From Clavelina lepadiformis (lineage: Eukaryota > Chordata > Ascidiacea > Aplousobranchia > Clavelinidae), in contig NC_135240.1 in NCBI RefSeq assembly GCF_947623445.1, positions 14,322,001 to 14,386,000 of the forward strand: a stretch of DNA of 64,000 nucleotides, written 5' to 3'. Below are positions 52,701-64,000 of the stretch, one piece after another. A model generated the notes under the pieces. It was not told the origin of the DNA. It made no database searches and worked only from the letters and a program-made list of their open reading frames with translations. The position numbers and the translations under genes were made by a program. The number at the start of each line of letters is the position of its first letter. Within the stretch, counting starts at the first letter, position 1.

Positions 52701-55700
52701 CCCACGTACACTCGCTAGCGAAAAAAAATTTCTATTTATACAGTTCACAAGTAATACCAGGTGTACTTAAAACATTTCTTTTTGTAATTAACTTCTTATC
52801 TGGACCAAGTAAATTTGGTATAATTGGTTTTAGTTTAGTACCTCACGATAAAAACTTACTACATTCCTGGTTTGTCTAATGGTAAAATATTGCCAAAATG
52901 GTTTAAGTCACTTTGGTTAGTTTTAGAATTAGTCTCACAATTGCAGATTCTACAATACCATGAAATCAAAACAATAATTACAATGTGATCTGACAAGATG
53001 TAAGAAAATATTGTAGTTTTATGACGCTTGGGGGTCGGGACTAACACGAAACCTGCTTGAAAATCAAATATACATATTGTCATAGCGTGGTAATGCAGAC
53101 AAAGCAATTACTGACAACAACCTGTGACTTGGCTAATAGTGCGCCGCTGCCAAGTTAAAAAACAGGGCAATAGTGTTACGCCAACGTGTTACTATTGTGT
53201 GTAATTTCTCAGTGCTCATTGTGTGCAACTTATTTTAAAAAGTTCAACTACAGACATTAAGTTTTTAAGCACAACTTAAGCATTTTTGTGGAAGGCTATT
53301 ATGTGAGACCTCCAGCCAATATTACCTTCAAGGCTTATCATGCAGGTGTGAGCGGTCTTACTACGCAGATTGGTTATTTGGGTGATGACGTCACGAACGA
53401 TGTCGTCAAACAAGTCCATTCTAATTATTCCATTCCAGAACGTAGATAGATCTAACAAAAATCATCGAAAACTGAATAAGAAAGTTGACTTAGAACATAC
53501 AATAGCGAAGTTAAACAATATGAGTCAATTACAACGGCCTAAGATGTAACACATAACCAACCTTGCACTTTGTCAACGGTGACTGCAACGTCTCTCATCA
53601 GCATTCCATCTAAATGTGGCGAGCCAGACAAACCCGAGTCTTCGGAACTGGAACGTTCAAGCGAATTGGCGGCATGCAGACTCCCCGCGTTACCTGAAAT
53701 AGGAAGTAGCGATCGGTGACTTGTCTTATTTTGGGGACATGAAAAATGAACTGTATTGATATTTATTCGACAGTCTGGCTTTTTTGTGGTTGTCCCAGCG
53801 TCGGCATAAAGCAATAAATTCCCACTCTTTTTGCGAGACAGTAAAATCAGAGAAGATAAAAATCTCACTTTCTTGTGATTTATAAAGAGTAGACGGCAAT
53901 GATCTTTTGTTCACAAACGACAAATCTTCCGAGCTGGATCGTATAGGGCCGTTGTCCAAAGATAACTGTTAAAAAACAAAAATAAATTATTGTTGTTCTG
54001 AAATTTTTGGCGATTTATCGGCAATTAAATTTATAATCCTGATATCAGCTGGCAGAGGCGAATGTGTGACAGGGCATTGAGCCTAATTCAGAATAATAAA
54101 CGTCAAGGCCATTATCCAAACATGGTTTGAAGGCGATATCGATCGTGGCAGAAATGCTTCAATGTGCATCAAAATTTGTATTTGAATAAGTAAGAAAGGT
54201 TAAACCGAAAATCCTGTTGAACAAAAATGGTAATATTGCTTCAATTAAACACGGACGCTTTATGGGCATCGTTTCTACGCTATTTTGATGATGACGTGTA
54301 ACGCGTTATACAAACAGATGTGCCCTTTCCTAAAAAGATGCATCATACACACGCACGCAACTGCGCGACGTTCTCTCTCGTAATCGATTAATAGAATGAT
54401 TTGACGTTGTGCAACAAGTCAAATGAAACAAAGCAGAAAAAACACATTGACATATCCTTTTGTGCTGTGTGACGCTTGCTAGCGCACACAAAGAGCAACC
54501 CAATGTGGTTCGACGAACAAATCGATCCAAAACAACACACAACTTCGAATAAGCCTTGCGTCAAACGACTGATGTCCGGAGTAATGCCTATTCATATAGA
54601 CGCCAAGTTTCCGTTACATGAACATTACATAACATGCGCTAATTTCCTTATATGTTTTGACGCATACCTGAATGTAGTTAAAATCACTTCCAGGAAAAAG
54701 AAAATTAAACGATTTTCACAAAGAACAAACTGGGGTTTAGCCAGGCATTCTCAAGTCCTTTGCTTCGTGACATTCAGTAAAAATCTATGTGAATTAAATA
54801 TGACCACATTTCTCGTTCTCCGCGGTTTTACAGACTTAAATGACTTTACATCGGTGGTGCTCCTCAGCCCTCACGCAAGATTTCATTTACGTCATGCAAG
54901 GGCTTTGGAATACGCTGGCTTTTAATAGCGCAAAAAGTCTCAGAGGAAAGAAACGATGAATCCTCAACGCAAATAGTTTTCGCGTTACTAATCGTGACGG
55001 ACAGCTGAAAATGAGTCGACCTTTCTCCACGTCGAAAACGAACGCTCCGACGCAGAATGTTATGTTTCTTTTTTAAACCGAACCTAATGTAACAAACCAA
55101 GGTGGTCAGAGCGTTACGCACACACGTACACACACACACGGCTATGTGACGTAACAGGTTTTTAAACGCGTTCAGGTTGGTTGGATTGTACGCTACTCAT
55201 GACACGAGTGATATTTTAGGTACATGCAAATCCCTTTATTAGGTTCTTCGCCCAAACATCACAGAGAACATAATATTAAAGGTTGAGTTGTTTAATTTGT
55301 TTTATTATGATGATGGGGTTAAATTGCGATAGGTTTCAAAATGTTCTCAAGACAGAAAAAGCGATCCACATACAACATGCTCAAGTTATTTCTGATATAC
55401 TCATAAAGCCGTCATGGGCTTCGACGAGCAAAGAATCAATACTCCCCAACTTGAAAGCTAACTGTACAAAATTTTTCGAAACCACAGTTCAACTACTGTA
55501 AAATATTACCTCTCTTGTTGGTTCCCTTGTGTCAGACTCAAACGAATAAGGTTTGTCTCCGGTATCAAAAGACGAACTTTTGTTGCTGCGACACTGATTG
55601 GAACAATTATTGTCATGATCATAGTAATTCAATTCGCCGTTTTCGATCATTTTCCTGAGAAAATCATGCATTAAAATATAACAGCAAGGGTCAACCGTTC

Positions 55701-58700
55701 ACAAAGAAGACGTATGTAGGAACATACAAAAATCTGCTTGTGTGGGAGGCTACCAAAAAAAGCCTTTTGTTACTTATTAGCAAGCCAAAACAGCAAGGTG
55801 AAAATCAATAACGGTTTCATGTCGCTAGTGGAGGATTTTCATTTCGCATTCTGACTTCGCCCACGCTTTATTTCCAACCACACATCGTACGAGAATAGAA
55901 ATGTTTTACGTAAATACAGTAATTAATAAAACTTTCACAGTTGCAAGCTAACAGAAAACATATGTGCATTTCATGAAATAACTTCTAGTCATCGCCTAAA
56001 CGGATTAAATGATAGAAATATATTAGTACTAATTTAGTATAACAACGAGGTTTTGAAGTGGTTTCACACAGACATGTTCGCTATAATTTAACGTTTTCAT
56101 AACGCCTCCTCTTTGTTCAACCCGTGATCGTGTCTTGCGTTGAGAGTATCTGATCTTTCATTTCAACAGATAAATACACTATCCTAAGGAGGCAAATATT
56201 TTAACGCCTTTTCATCGTGGCTTTAACGACCAATATGTTGGAATATAATTAAACTTTCTACGAAACACAGGGTAAAATACTTTGGAGAAAGGAAGCAGCT
56301 TTCAAATATCCATGTATCAAAGGGGCGATACAAAATTTCTGCAAGTTGAATGAAAAAGTCAATATCCAAAGGGCAGTTTTCACGCATAGTAACTCGCAGT
56401 AAGCGAAGTTAAACTGTAGTTTGTCCTTTTTATTGGGGGCGAAATCTGGTAGGTCTCCGCACAAGGTGAATAAACAAATATGTCTTTGTAAGTTACTATG
56501 TAAAAACTTTAACACAGTATAATTACCTAAGCATTACACCATTTATTCTGATTGCCCTTTTCCAATCTTTCAAAGTCGATTTTCCAGCAACGTTGACGAA
56601 TTCTTTTGGAGTATACCACTCATCCCCGCACTGCATAACAACATAAAATAAAGGACACACAGGTGAGCAACCTAAGTTCGCGCAAGCAAAAGAAAATATC
56701 CAATGCATATTATTATGATGCATCATACACAAATACAGTATTATTAAAACTGAGTGAATGTTTTAAGTAACGCATAACACATATTATTTTTCTTCCTTAG
56801 CATGATGGACAAACCAATACAGAAACTAAGTAAGACGTCGAACAATTACCGACCTTAACACATTTGGCATTAATTCCAGGGCAAATGAATTTTTTCCAGA
56901 CCAAATCGGCTTTGTTGTTGCCACACGTTATAGGGTATGAGGTGTCTTCCTTTGGTTTCGGGTGCCTACAAAGAAACCAGTAATGAACTTAAATGCGCAG
57001 AAAATGTTAACAGCAATTTAGCGCAAAAGCAAGCATACATACATGGGGTAAATAATGAAATTTCGCGGGGACAATTCTTGGTAAATTGACTTGCACACGG
57101 TGTAATTTCATAATGACATTCATAGGCGCTGCTACAATAATTCGGGTAATGTTCTCAATGGCAAACAATAGCCGCAAAAATGACATTTTAGGGTTCCTGC
57201 AGGGAAGACCGGTCGTAGAGGCAGACGTTACGTAATACGGGGAAAATTTCTCATTGGTTATTTATACCGTGAAAGCAAAATTTTTGGACTAAAACTTTAA
57301 TGAGAAATATAGCAAACTTCATATCAAATATTTTCTTACACGTTTTGGAGCAAACAATTACGGATTGGACAACATATACTAGCGTATGTTAATAACATAA
57401 CCAAATCTTGTGAATTTTGGATGCGATACAATCGAAATTTTTGAAAGCAAAATGGAAACTTTAGAGATTATTCAACATAGCAATACTTACATGTCTGCTA
57501 GCGAATCACCTTTAGTTAGTCTTTGAAGATTCATTGGGATAGCGTTTATAAGTGAAGACTTTTCGTGTCTGTGAAATAGAAGTATGGGGCTATTATATTA
57601 GACAATGTTACGTGAATAAAAAAACCAAATTCAAGGTTTCACAAAGGTCTTTGTGACACCAGACCAAATTCCTTTGACAAGTAAAAACAAAATTCCGTTC
57701 AGGCGTTACTATAAAAATAGCATGCAATTTAACATAATTACTTTAACAAAACAAAAACGAAGCAACATCATTTATACCTTTCACTACACATAACGTGCTG
57801 CATTCTGCTCTCGCCGTTCACGGAGGTTTGCGAAAAACTGGCTGGCGGTGTAACTGTGACGAGATGAGGGTCCTTGCCTTCAGTTCTGGGGTGTCAGAAT
57901 TTATTTTTAGAAAGTTGATCCAATCAAGCTATTTGCAACTTACACGATTTATTGTAATTCGCCAAACAATCGATTAATCTGCCTTCGGGCGCCGTGAACG
58001 TACCACGTCCACCCACTTAGGCTATTAGAGCCTATTCCTGCTCTCAATACGCTTTATGCTTCACACAATAAGTATAAAAATCTATCGCAAAAACAAACAC
58101 TATGAAACTGATGTAACGCCCCAGCTAAGCATTCTTAAGTAAATGGGACGTTACAAAAAGAAGTCATTACGCTATTGTTACGAAATCCTACCTCAACATA
58201 ACGTTGCAAATACGCTAGGTATTCACTCGCCGCGCATAGAGCCACAAAACAAATATATAATAGTTGCGCAAACAATGAAAAATATTCTTGGTTTTCCGCT
58301 TATCTTTGTTTATATTTATATATAACTTTTCACTTGAAAACTGATCTTGCCACTTGCCATAAACTTAACCGACTAAATATCACACCAAAACAAGGTCAAA
58401 CTGTCGCCTTGTCGAATGTAATAAAGCGTTTACAACCAATATATGAGCGAGTCCAAGCGCCCAAGTTACTGTAATAGCGTATGCCCGTTGTATCTTCGGA
58501 GTTGATTTGAATAGAAAGAAGTTTGAAAAAGGTGGATGTGCAAAAAAACAAGCGAGTTTCGCAATGCGCAAATTTGACCCATGATGACGCGACCCATGGC
58601 AGTGACCCAGTAGGTACTACAAAGTCAGAGAAGGCACTGGCAACAACGCGTTTCTAACTCAATGTAAGTCTATTGTACATCTATTAAATGTTACATATTT

Positions 58701-61700
58701 TTGATTAACAAAAAGGGGAATTAAACAAAAAAATACCTTAGCACAACTGTCTTGTCAACGCCTTCCTCTCCAATTGTTGAAGTTGGTTGTGAAGCGTCCA
58801 TCGAGCGTTGACTTTGAGTGTCTGAATCCTAAAAAATAACGGGGTATTTCCAACTGACACATAACTACCATTTTTGTAGCAGTGATATACTGTTGCCAGC
58901 GAAACCAAACAAACATTAACCGATGTTTTTTTGCCTTTATACTGTACTCAGTCAAGAAGTAGAAACACAATTTGGTTTTAGTGTAAATAAATCCAGACAC
59001 TATAACCAAATAGTTAAAAAACGGTCATTGATGTAGATCGGTATCAAAAACGGCAAGACCTTGTTCCACGCCATGGCTAACATTGCCAGCCTAAAAGCTC
59101 ACTTTTTGTTCAAGCTGGCAAATCACCACCGTGCGGCACACTTACCCTGGATTGCTGTCTTATCAATGTGTGTGTTGATGGAAGGTGATCAGAAATTTCC
59201 ATTGATTCGGTGCTTGGCATTTTAACCACGCGGGGGCTGAAAATACGTTTTAATTAATTTATATTCATTTGCAGTATCTTTACAAAATTCATTCTTACAT
59301 GCAGACCTACATAAATCTGCATATCTAATTTATATTTACTCCCGTATTCGATGCTTTCCTGGTAGCGGTTCTACAAATGCATTCAGCATTTTTTAAGTCA
59401 TAATAAACAAACAGGCGTTGCTTTAGCGCGCGAAAGGCTAAGTGCGGCCTTCGGGCACACATACCACCACGCAAAAATGGAAGAACAATTATGATGTCAT
59501 AAAGAACGTTTCACGCATACTCGGTTGCAGGCCTAGCGTTAACTTCCTGCTAATCTTGAAGCGAACGCGAGACAGCCAATCACGCTGCTCTGGCAAGAAA
59601 CAAAAAATACGTGATACGGTTTAACGCAACAATAGACGACACGCAAATGCCAATCGATGTATACCGTTAGACTGAACCACTTCTTCTGAAAACTTCTTTT
59701 GTGTAACGGAAGCGACTAGTGCTGTAATTGACACAATTCGTTACTCGCTCCTTTTTTGATATGATCCTTCGCAGCTGCTTGTCACCTCTTGACGTCAAAC
59801 GCTTTGTTGATAGTGAAATGTATTTTATTGGAGGCATTTCTGATGTTTAAATGCAACTCAAACCCATAGTGTCAATGAACAGCACACGATGTATTATGGT
59901 AACTTTACACAGCGGTAGCGAGTAATTGTTGTGTCAGTACACTTCGTATGAACAAGCTCACAATTGTCGTAACATAGCCCTCAGCACATACCTTTTTTCA
60001 ATTAAAGCGTCAACGCTCTTTCAAGGCAAACTTTCACAAATCGACTATGGGTGTGCGTTGCGCAAGCTTGGCTGAGCCCATGACCGCATTAGTACGTGGG
60101 TCCGTATGAGCATGCACGCTTGCGCCGATGCGTGCGTGTGCAACTTTTCTAGTAGCGTGTACGGTCTTGAGAGCGTCCGTTGTTTGAAAATGTGGGCGTT
60201 CTTCTATTTGCTCACCATAAAATAATTTTCTCTTGGTCGCTACGCCTACGAACAATTACCTCAAGTAAAAAAATTGACTCTTGTATCATTTTATATAAAA
60301 AAAAATTGATGTTACAAACATTTCCTGCTGAGTGCAAATCAAAATATAGTGTTAGATACGTCAAACTGCTAAAAGAATGTAATCTTACTGACGTCAATGA
60401 AAGAACCATACGCAAAGCGAAATAATTCAATTAAATAGTTCATAGGAAAACATAAATAATGCACACTAGCCCCACGGGAAAAGCGACGAAAATGCGAATT
60501 CGTCTTAATTCAAACGATTCGAGCCTGATGGGTCACGTGACCGAATATGGCACAGTGATGACGAGTGATTGACGTCAATACTGACCTGACATCGATCGAT
60601 GCCGCCACTAAGTCATTATTTTTCACTTTCGCTAAATTCTAACGCTTTTCGTAAACTGCACAGAGTTATGTAGACTTATTGAAGAGACCGCATAATACGA
60701 GTTAGAGATCGACCTGCTTGAACTCAAAAAATGCATGTCTAATGCAGCACCAAGACACAGCATACATTAGCATGTCATTCCCACACAATTGGCGGTCGGG
60801 TTTTGCTGGCAAAGCAGCTTTAAATACCCCTGAGGAGAATTGTGCAACATTGTGACTATATTAAGGACTCAATCGCGAATGAAATCTATCAAGGTACACA
60901 AAACATGATTTGCTAAAATCAGCACAACGTTGTGCACTGCATGTTACGTGTACCATTTCTGGTTACATTGTGCCAATATGAAGTAAATACTAGCACTTTT
61001 CATAAACGATTTTTCATATTGCTTAAGGTTTCTTCAAGTGACTGATGATAAATTTGCTCTAAACAAAAGTTGACTGACAAAATGAAGTTAACAACATGTT
61101 TTTAAATAAAATCACGTTATTCGGTGAAGATGTACACCACCTTCACTGTAAAACATGCAATTATGAAGGAAAATGCGCAACTCACAAAGAATTGTTCATA
61201 AATTCCACTTTTCCTAATAACTCCTAGCATAGGTATTCTTCACTTAATATTATGGGGTATAATCATAAAAACTAAAATAAAACACCATCAGTCACAATTT
61301 GTGTTATACTGTTATAGTTAGTGAGTCATTCTGAAAGAATCCTAAAAAATGATTGTAAAAAATCATTAACTCCAAATAATTGCTTAAGGACAGTTGAGTT
61401 AATTTTGTTTTTACATGTATAGACACATTCAAACTACCTGAAACAAGCCTTCATTTAGTTGGGGTAGTGATGCATAAAGCAAAGTTTTGTATGCTCATCA
61501 CCTTACCTCTTATAATGCTGTGCAGGTGAACCTATCATAGGAAGATGAGTCTGTTGTGGACTTGCATCAGCTGCTACAGTTCCAATTTGGATTTGAGGAG
61601 AGTCTGCAAATTAACAAACCATGCTTACACTACAACACACAACTACTTCATATGCAGATAGCAAATTCATGTCTACCAACCGCTTAACTTGACCTGTTTT

Positions 61701-62270
61701 TTCATAACCTAATAACATTTGGCAACAAAAAAATCTATAATCATGATAACATATCTAAAAAAATCAATCACATGTATGCAACAATTTAAACCACAGTTTA
61801 CTGTTATCATTAGTCATACATGATAAAAATGTTAAAACACAAGAGATCAACACTACTGTCTATGTGTGAACTTCATCAACTGTTTGACTGAAATGAAATA
61901 GTTTTGCTAGACAGCATTTATTTAATCTTATAGCTTCTCCCAAGAGACATGTCAGGAAGATGCACAGTCACACAGCAAATTAAGAAAACTTTTTGCAACT
62001 ATTATAATAAACTGGATGAGAATTTAGTGAGCAATGTTGGCCAGCAATCCTGAATACCATAGCTTATTCATCAAAGTAGAAAATATTGCATGTAACGAAA
62101 ACTGACACAAAAGTATTGTACAATAATGTTTGGCTATAAGGCAGACCTTTTCCAAAAAATTTGTTTTACCAGAATAGAAGATGCATACCTGGTGCAGGAG
62201 TTAAATTAAGGTTAGCAGTAGAGATGGCAGTTGCAACTATATTTGAGGTTGTTGGGGATGATTTATCCAT
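49711..62270 (-). CDS. GMEB: GMEB-type SAND-domain transcription factor, complete, 16 coding exons, 627 aa
   Basis: Nuclear DNA-binding protein of the glucocorticoid modulatory element-binding family, which recognises ACGT-core sites. Exons: 62270-62189, 61603-61507, 59236-59146, 58828-58737, 57885-57778, 57568-57491, 56965-56854, 56630-56527, 55654-55510, 53965-53869, 53693-53562, 53451-53326, 52312-52190, 51472-51296, 51059-50944, 49914-49711; all phases close. The SAND domain (about 195-280) spans exons 7-9: SYPITCG, VWKKFICPGINAKCVK, the AGKSTLKDWKRAIR helix with the DNA-contacting KDWK, and YYDHDNNCSNQC with His/Cys zinc ligands. Exon 12 has FWNGIIRMDLFDDIVRD, like the GMEB FWKGIADVGLMEEVV segment. 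Exons 13-14 form the coiled coil (HNVEKQAEESNQTIQELEKK, KFEQDLKRKSQ) used for oligomerisation. The N-terminus and the Ser-rich exons 10-11 are not conserved. A single gene would correspond to vertebrate GMEB1 and GMEB2. Confidence 0.93.
55119..55139. repeat. (CA)n microsatellite, interrupted once
   Basis: CACACACG followed by TACACACACACACG, in a GMEB intron. Confidence 0.85.
59790..60577 (-). promoter_or_regulatory. Candidate internal promoter/enhancer in GMEB intron 2 (CRE and E-box cluster)
   Basis: CpG-richer than the surrounding intron, with three perfect TGACGTCA sites (59790-59797, 60389-60396, 60570-60577) and a 12-base palindromic E-box GGTCACGTGACC (60531-60542). It lies 0.55-1.35 kb upstream of exon 3, which contains an in-frame ATG (MPSTESMEIS). 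A promoter here would give a shorter GMEB lacking exons 1-2. The ACGT cores are also the type of site GMEB proteins bind, so autoregulation is conceivable. This is inference from motifs only. Confidence 0.35.
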
Positions 62271-63189
62271 TGTTTGTAACAAGAGCTTTGTTTAATTTCT
62301 AAAAAGTAACTGGTATTCCAACCTATAACGTTATGTTCGCGACACCATTTAACTATTTTCTACCAGATTTACAATATACGGTATACCAGAAGAAAACCTG
62401 CAATGCAAAAAGACACTGTCAAAAGTTTTAAATGCATAAAACATTTAACAAGTTATCACCAAGTAATATTATATTGTAGAATATACATTTGCGCTAAAGT
62501 ACCAGCATGATGTTTAAATGTCAAGTAAATTTCTCTAAACAGGTATTTAATTATATTATACAACCTATGCTATGGTAACGTATAGTTTTCATCAAAAACT
62601 TAGACATATTTCTCCTCATTTGCAAAATGCACAGCTCAGTTATATTGAGTAATTTTGTTGTAATGAAAAGTATCATTAATGGGAAATAAATATAAGTAAT
62701 ATCATATTATTATTGCTTAAACCTACAGAAATTAGCACCACCACTATAAACAAAATAACTGCCTCCTTCTCTATTGACCGCAACTTAATCATCTAAAATG
62801 TTAGAGATAATGCTACAGAAATGATACTTCTTACAACAATACGGTTCTCATACATGCTGGTGCAGCATAAATACATCAATAAAAAGTACAAGAAAAAGCA
62901 TCAAAGAAGCAAAGCATCTTCCAGTTTCTTCATGACTCCTAACAGTCTCCAAGACATGATATTTAATTAATTATTGTTTTAACCCAAGCATACCTTATTT
63001 TGTTTATTGTTTCTAAGATGTATTGGTATAAAATTATTATTATATATAGGTGTCCAACAATCACTCAGATTACATGTTGATTAATTGCTATTACTCCTAT
63101 TAGCTTGGTGATTCTCCTGCACAGAACTGTTTTCAATGCGACTTTTCAACAGCCCACAAACTATAGTTTTCTAAAACAATAGAACTCAC

Positions 63190-63302
63190 AGGTAATGACT
63201 ATTTCCCTCTTCTGAGCCCACTGTAACCTCTCCAGAAGGACATGATGGCAGAAGCTTTTGGGGTTCCCTATACAATTCATGATGTTTCACCATTTCTGCC
63301 AG
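63190..63302 (-). CDS. Exon-like block upstream of GMEB, unrecognised; possible alternative 5' exon
   Basis: A 113-base block follows a T-rich tract ending GGTAAG (acceptor-like) and ends at a GTGAGT donor in phase 2. It encodes LAEMVKHHELYREPQKLLPS and then GEVTVGSEEGNSHYL, with an ATG five codons in (the fourth residue after the initial Leu). Joined to GMEB exon 3 (phase 2 acceptor), the frame stays open, so it could be an alternative GMEB N-terminus. Spliced to the ATG-bearing exon 1 it would hit a stop. It could equally belong to another minus-strand gene extending off the right edge. Confidence 0.35.
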
Positions 63303-64000
63303 CTTACCAATAATAAAAAAAAAATAAGTCAGATGGTTAGCTAGCTAGCCAACAATTAATACATCTACGCCCAATTTCAAACTGTTTTAAATTGTGATTT
63401 GTGAACACATAATCACCATTTGTGAACAGATAAATCTCATTTTCGCTAATTTCATATTTTTTATACTACTCTCACAGAAAACTGACCCAAGTGCTAATGA
63501 TTGATATTTCAACATTACAATGCTTCTCTCCAAACATTACTTTTACTTTTCTCTTACTAACTGTCAAATTCTTAATACTGTTATACACCAACCTTTTCAA
63601 GTTAGGGAGGAAAATAGAAAAAGTGCTCTTAGTGTTAAATTGGTATATAAAAAATTTGAAAAAAACATAATTGGGTGTGAGATGCCCAGATTGCCTTAGC
63701 AGATTTGAAGTACCAGATAAGCAAGGAAATCATGCTTATGCTTGCTACATCAATGATAAATTCCAACCATGTTTTTTTTTGTTAAAATCACTAAACATTC
63801 TTTTAAACCATTCCACCACCTTTCAGGTTTTTCATAACACAACTGAAAATGTTAGAGCTTTGCTGCTGTTTGCTTACTTTATGCAACATTAAGAATCAGC
63901 CGAAATATGCCTGCAAAACTAATATCTGAGAAAAACAAAATTGGTCAATATTCATGTTAGGATTCAAATTTATCTTTTTAGAATATCAGCAAAAATAGAC
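63303..64000. other. Right edge, no confident gene
   Basis: AT-rich. A + strand frame near 63671-63740 reads RCPDCLSRFEVPDKQGNHAY followed by AC, with C2HC spacing, but has no clean splice sites. Confidence 0.35.

Noticed and set aside
54476-54925. 149-codon + strand open frame
   Set aside because: It lies in a GMEB intron on the opposite strand, has no family resemblance or splice context, and starts at a non-ATG-like context; a chance frame is likely.
63671-63740. C2HC-like zinc finger (RCPDCLSRF...H...C)
   Set aside because: The spacing fits, but the conserved Leu is missing, no acceptor or donor brackets it, and a poly-T run follows; could be chance.

Overview
This window is nuclear DNA of an animal. 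The genes are intron-rich, the background is AT-rich (roughly one third GC by eye), introns have GT-AG ends, and every recognisable protein is metazoan. The short intergenic gaps, compact introns and vertebrate-like LDH exon structure suggest an invertebrate deuterostome, most likely a tunicate (ascidian). The species is an inference and was not tested by any search.

Layout. 1-336 holds the last exon of an unrecognised + strand gene. 1.5-7.5 kb is a transposon graveyard: an internally deleted hAT element, a decayed LINE with a 337-bp element nested in it, a Penelope-like reverse transcriptase fragment, a Mutator-like element with subrepeat-filled inverted repeats and a 9-bp target duplication, and a hAT MITE with an 8-bp target duplication. 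7.8-15.7 kb is gene-poor but has exon-like islands on the minus strand: a probable small single-pass membrane protein (7.8-9.7 kb) and two Cys-containing exons of an unrecognised protein (14.9-15.7 kb). 16.5-20.5 kb is a complete 7-exon L-lactate dehydrogenase gene (+, 340 aa). 23.6-31.5 kb is a complete 27-exon CLUH (clustered mitochondria protein) gene (-, 1391 aa), running tail-to-tail with LDH. A short unrecognised + strand ORF at 32.6 kb lies head-to-head with CLUH. 36.3-39.0 kb is a small gene for a protein ending in a transmembrane helix (+). 42.9-47.7 kb is a 6-exon RASL11/RERG-like small GTPase (+, 316 aa). 49.7-62.3 kb is a 16-exon GMEB gene with a SAND domain and coiled coil (-, 627 aa). 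At 63.2 kb there is one more minus-strand exon, possibly an alternative GMEB 5' end.

The genes are individually transcribed and do not form a pathway. LDH does cytosolic pyruvate/lactate exchange, CLUH binds mRNAs for mitochondrial proteins, the GTPase is a signalling switch, and GMEB is a nuclear DNA-binding protein. Exon models were built by hand from splice sites, reading phase and remembered family sequence. For LDH, CLUH, the GTPase and GMEB all phases close without a frameshift, which is strong internal support. UTR ends and transcription starts are not determined.
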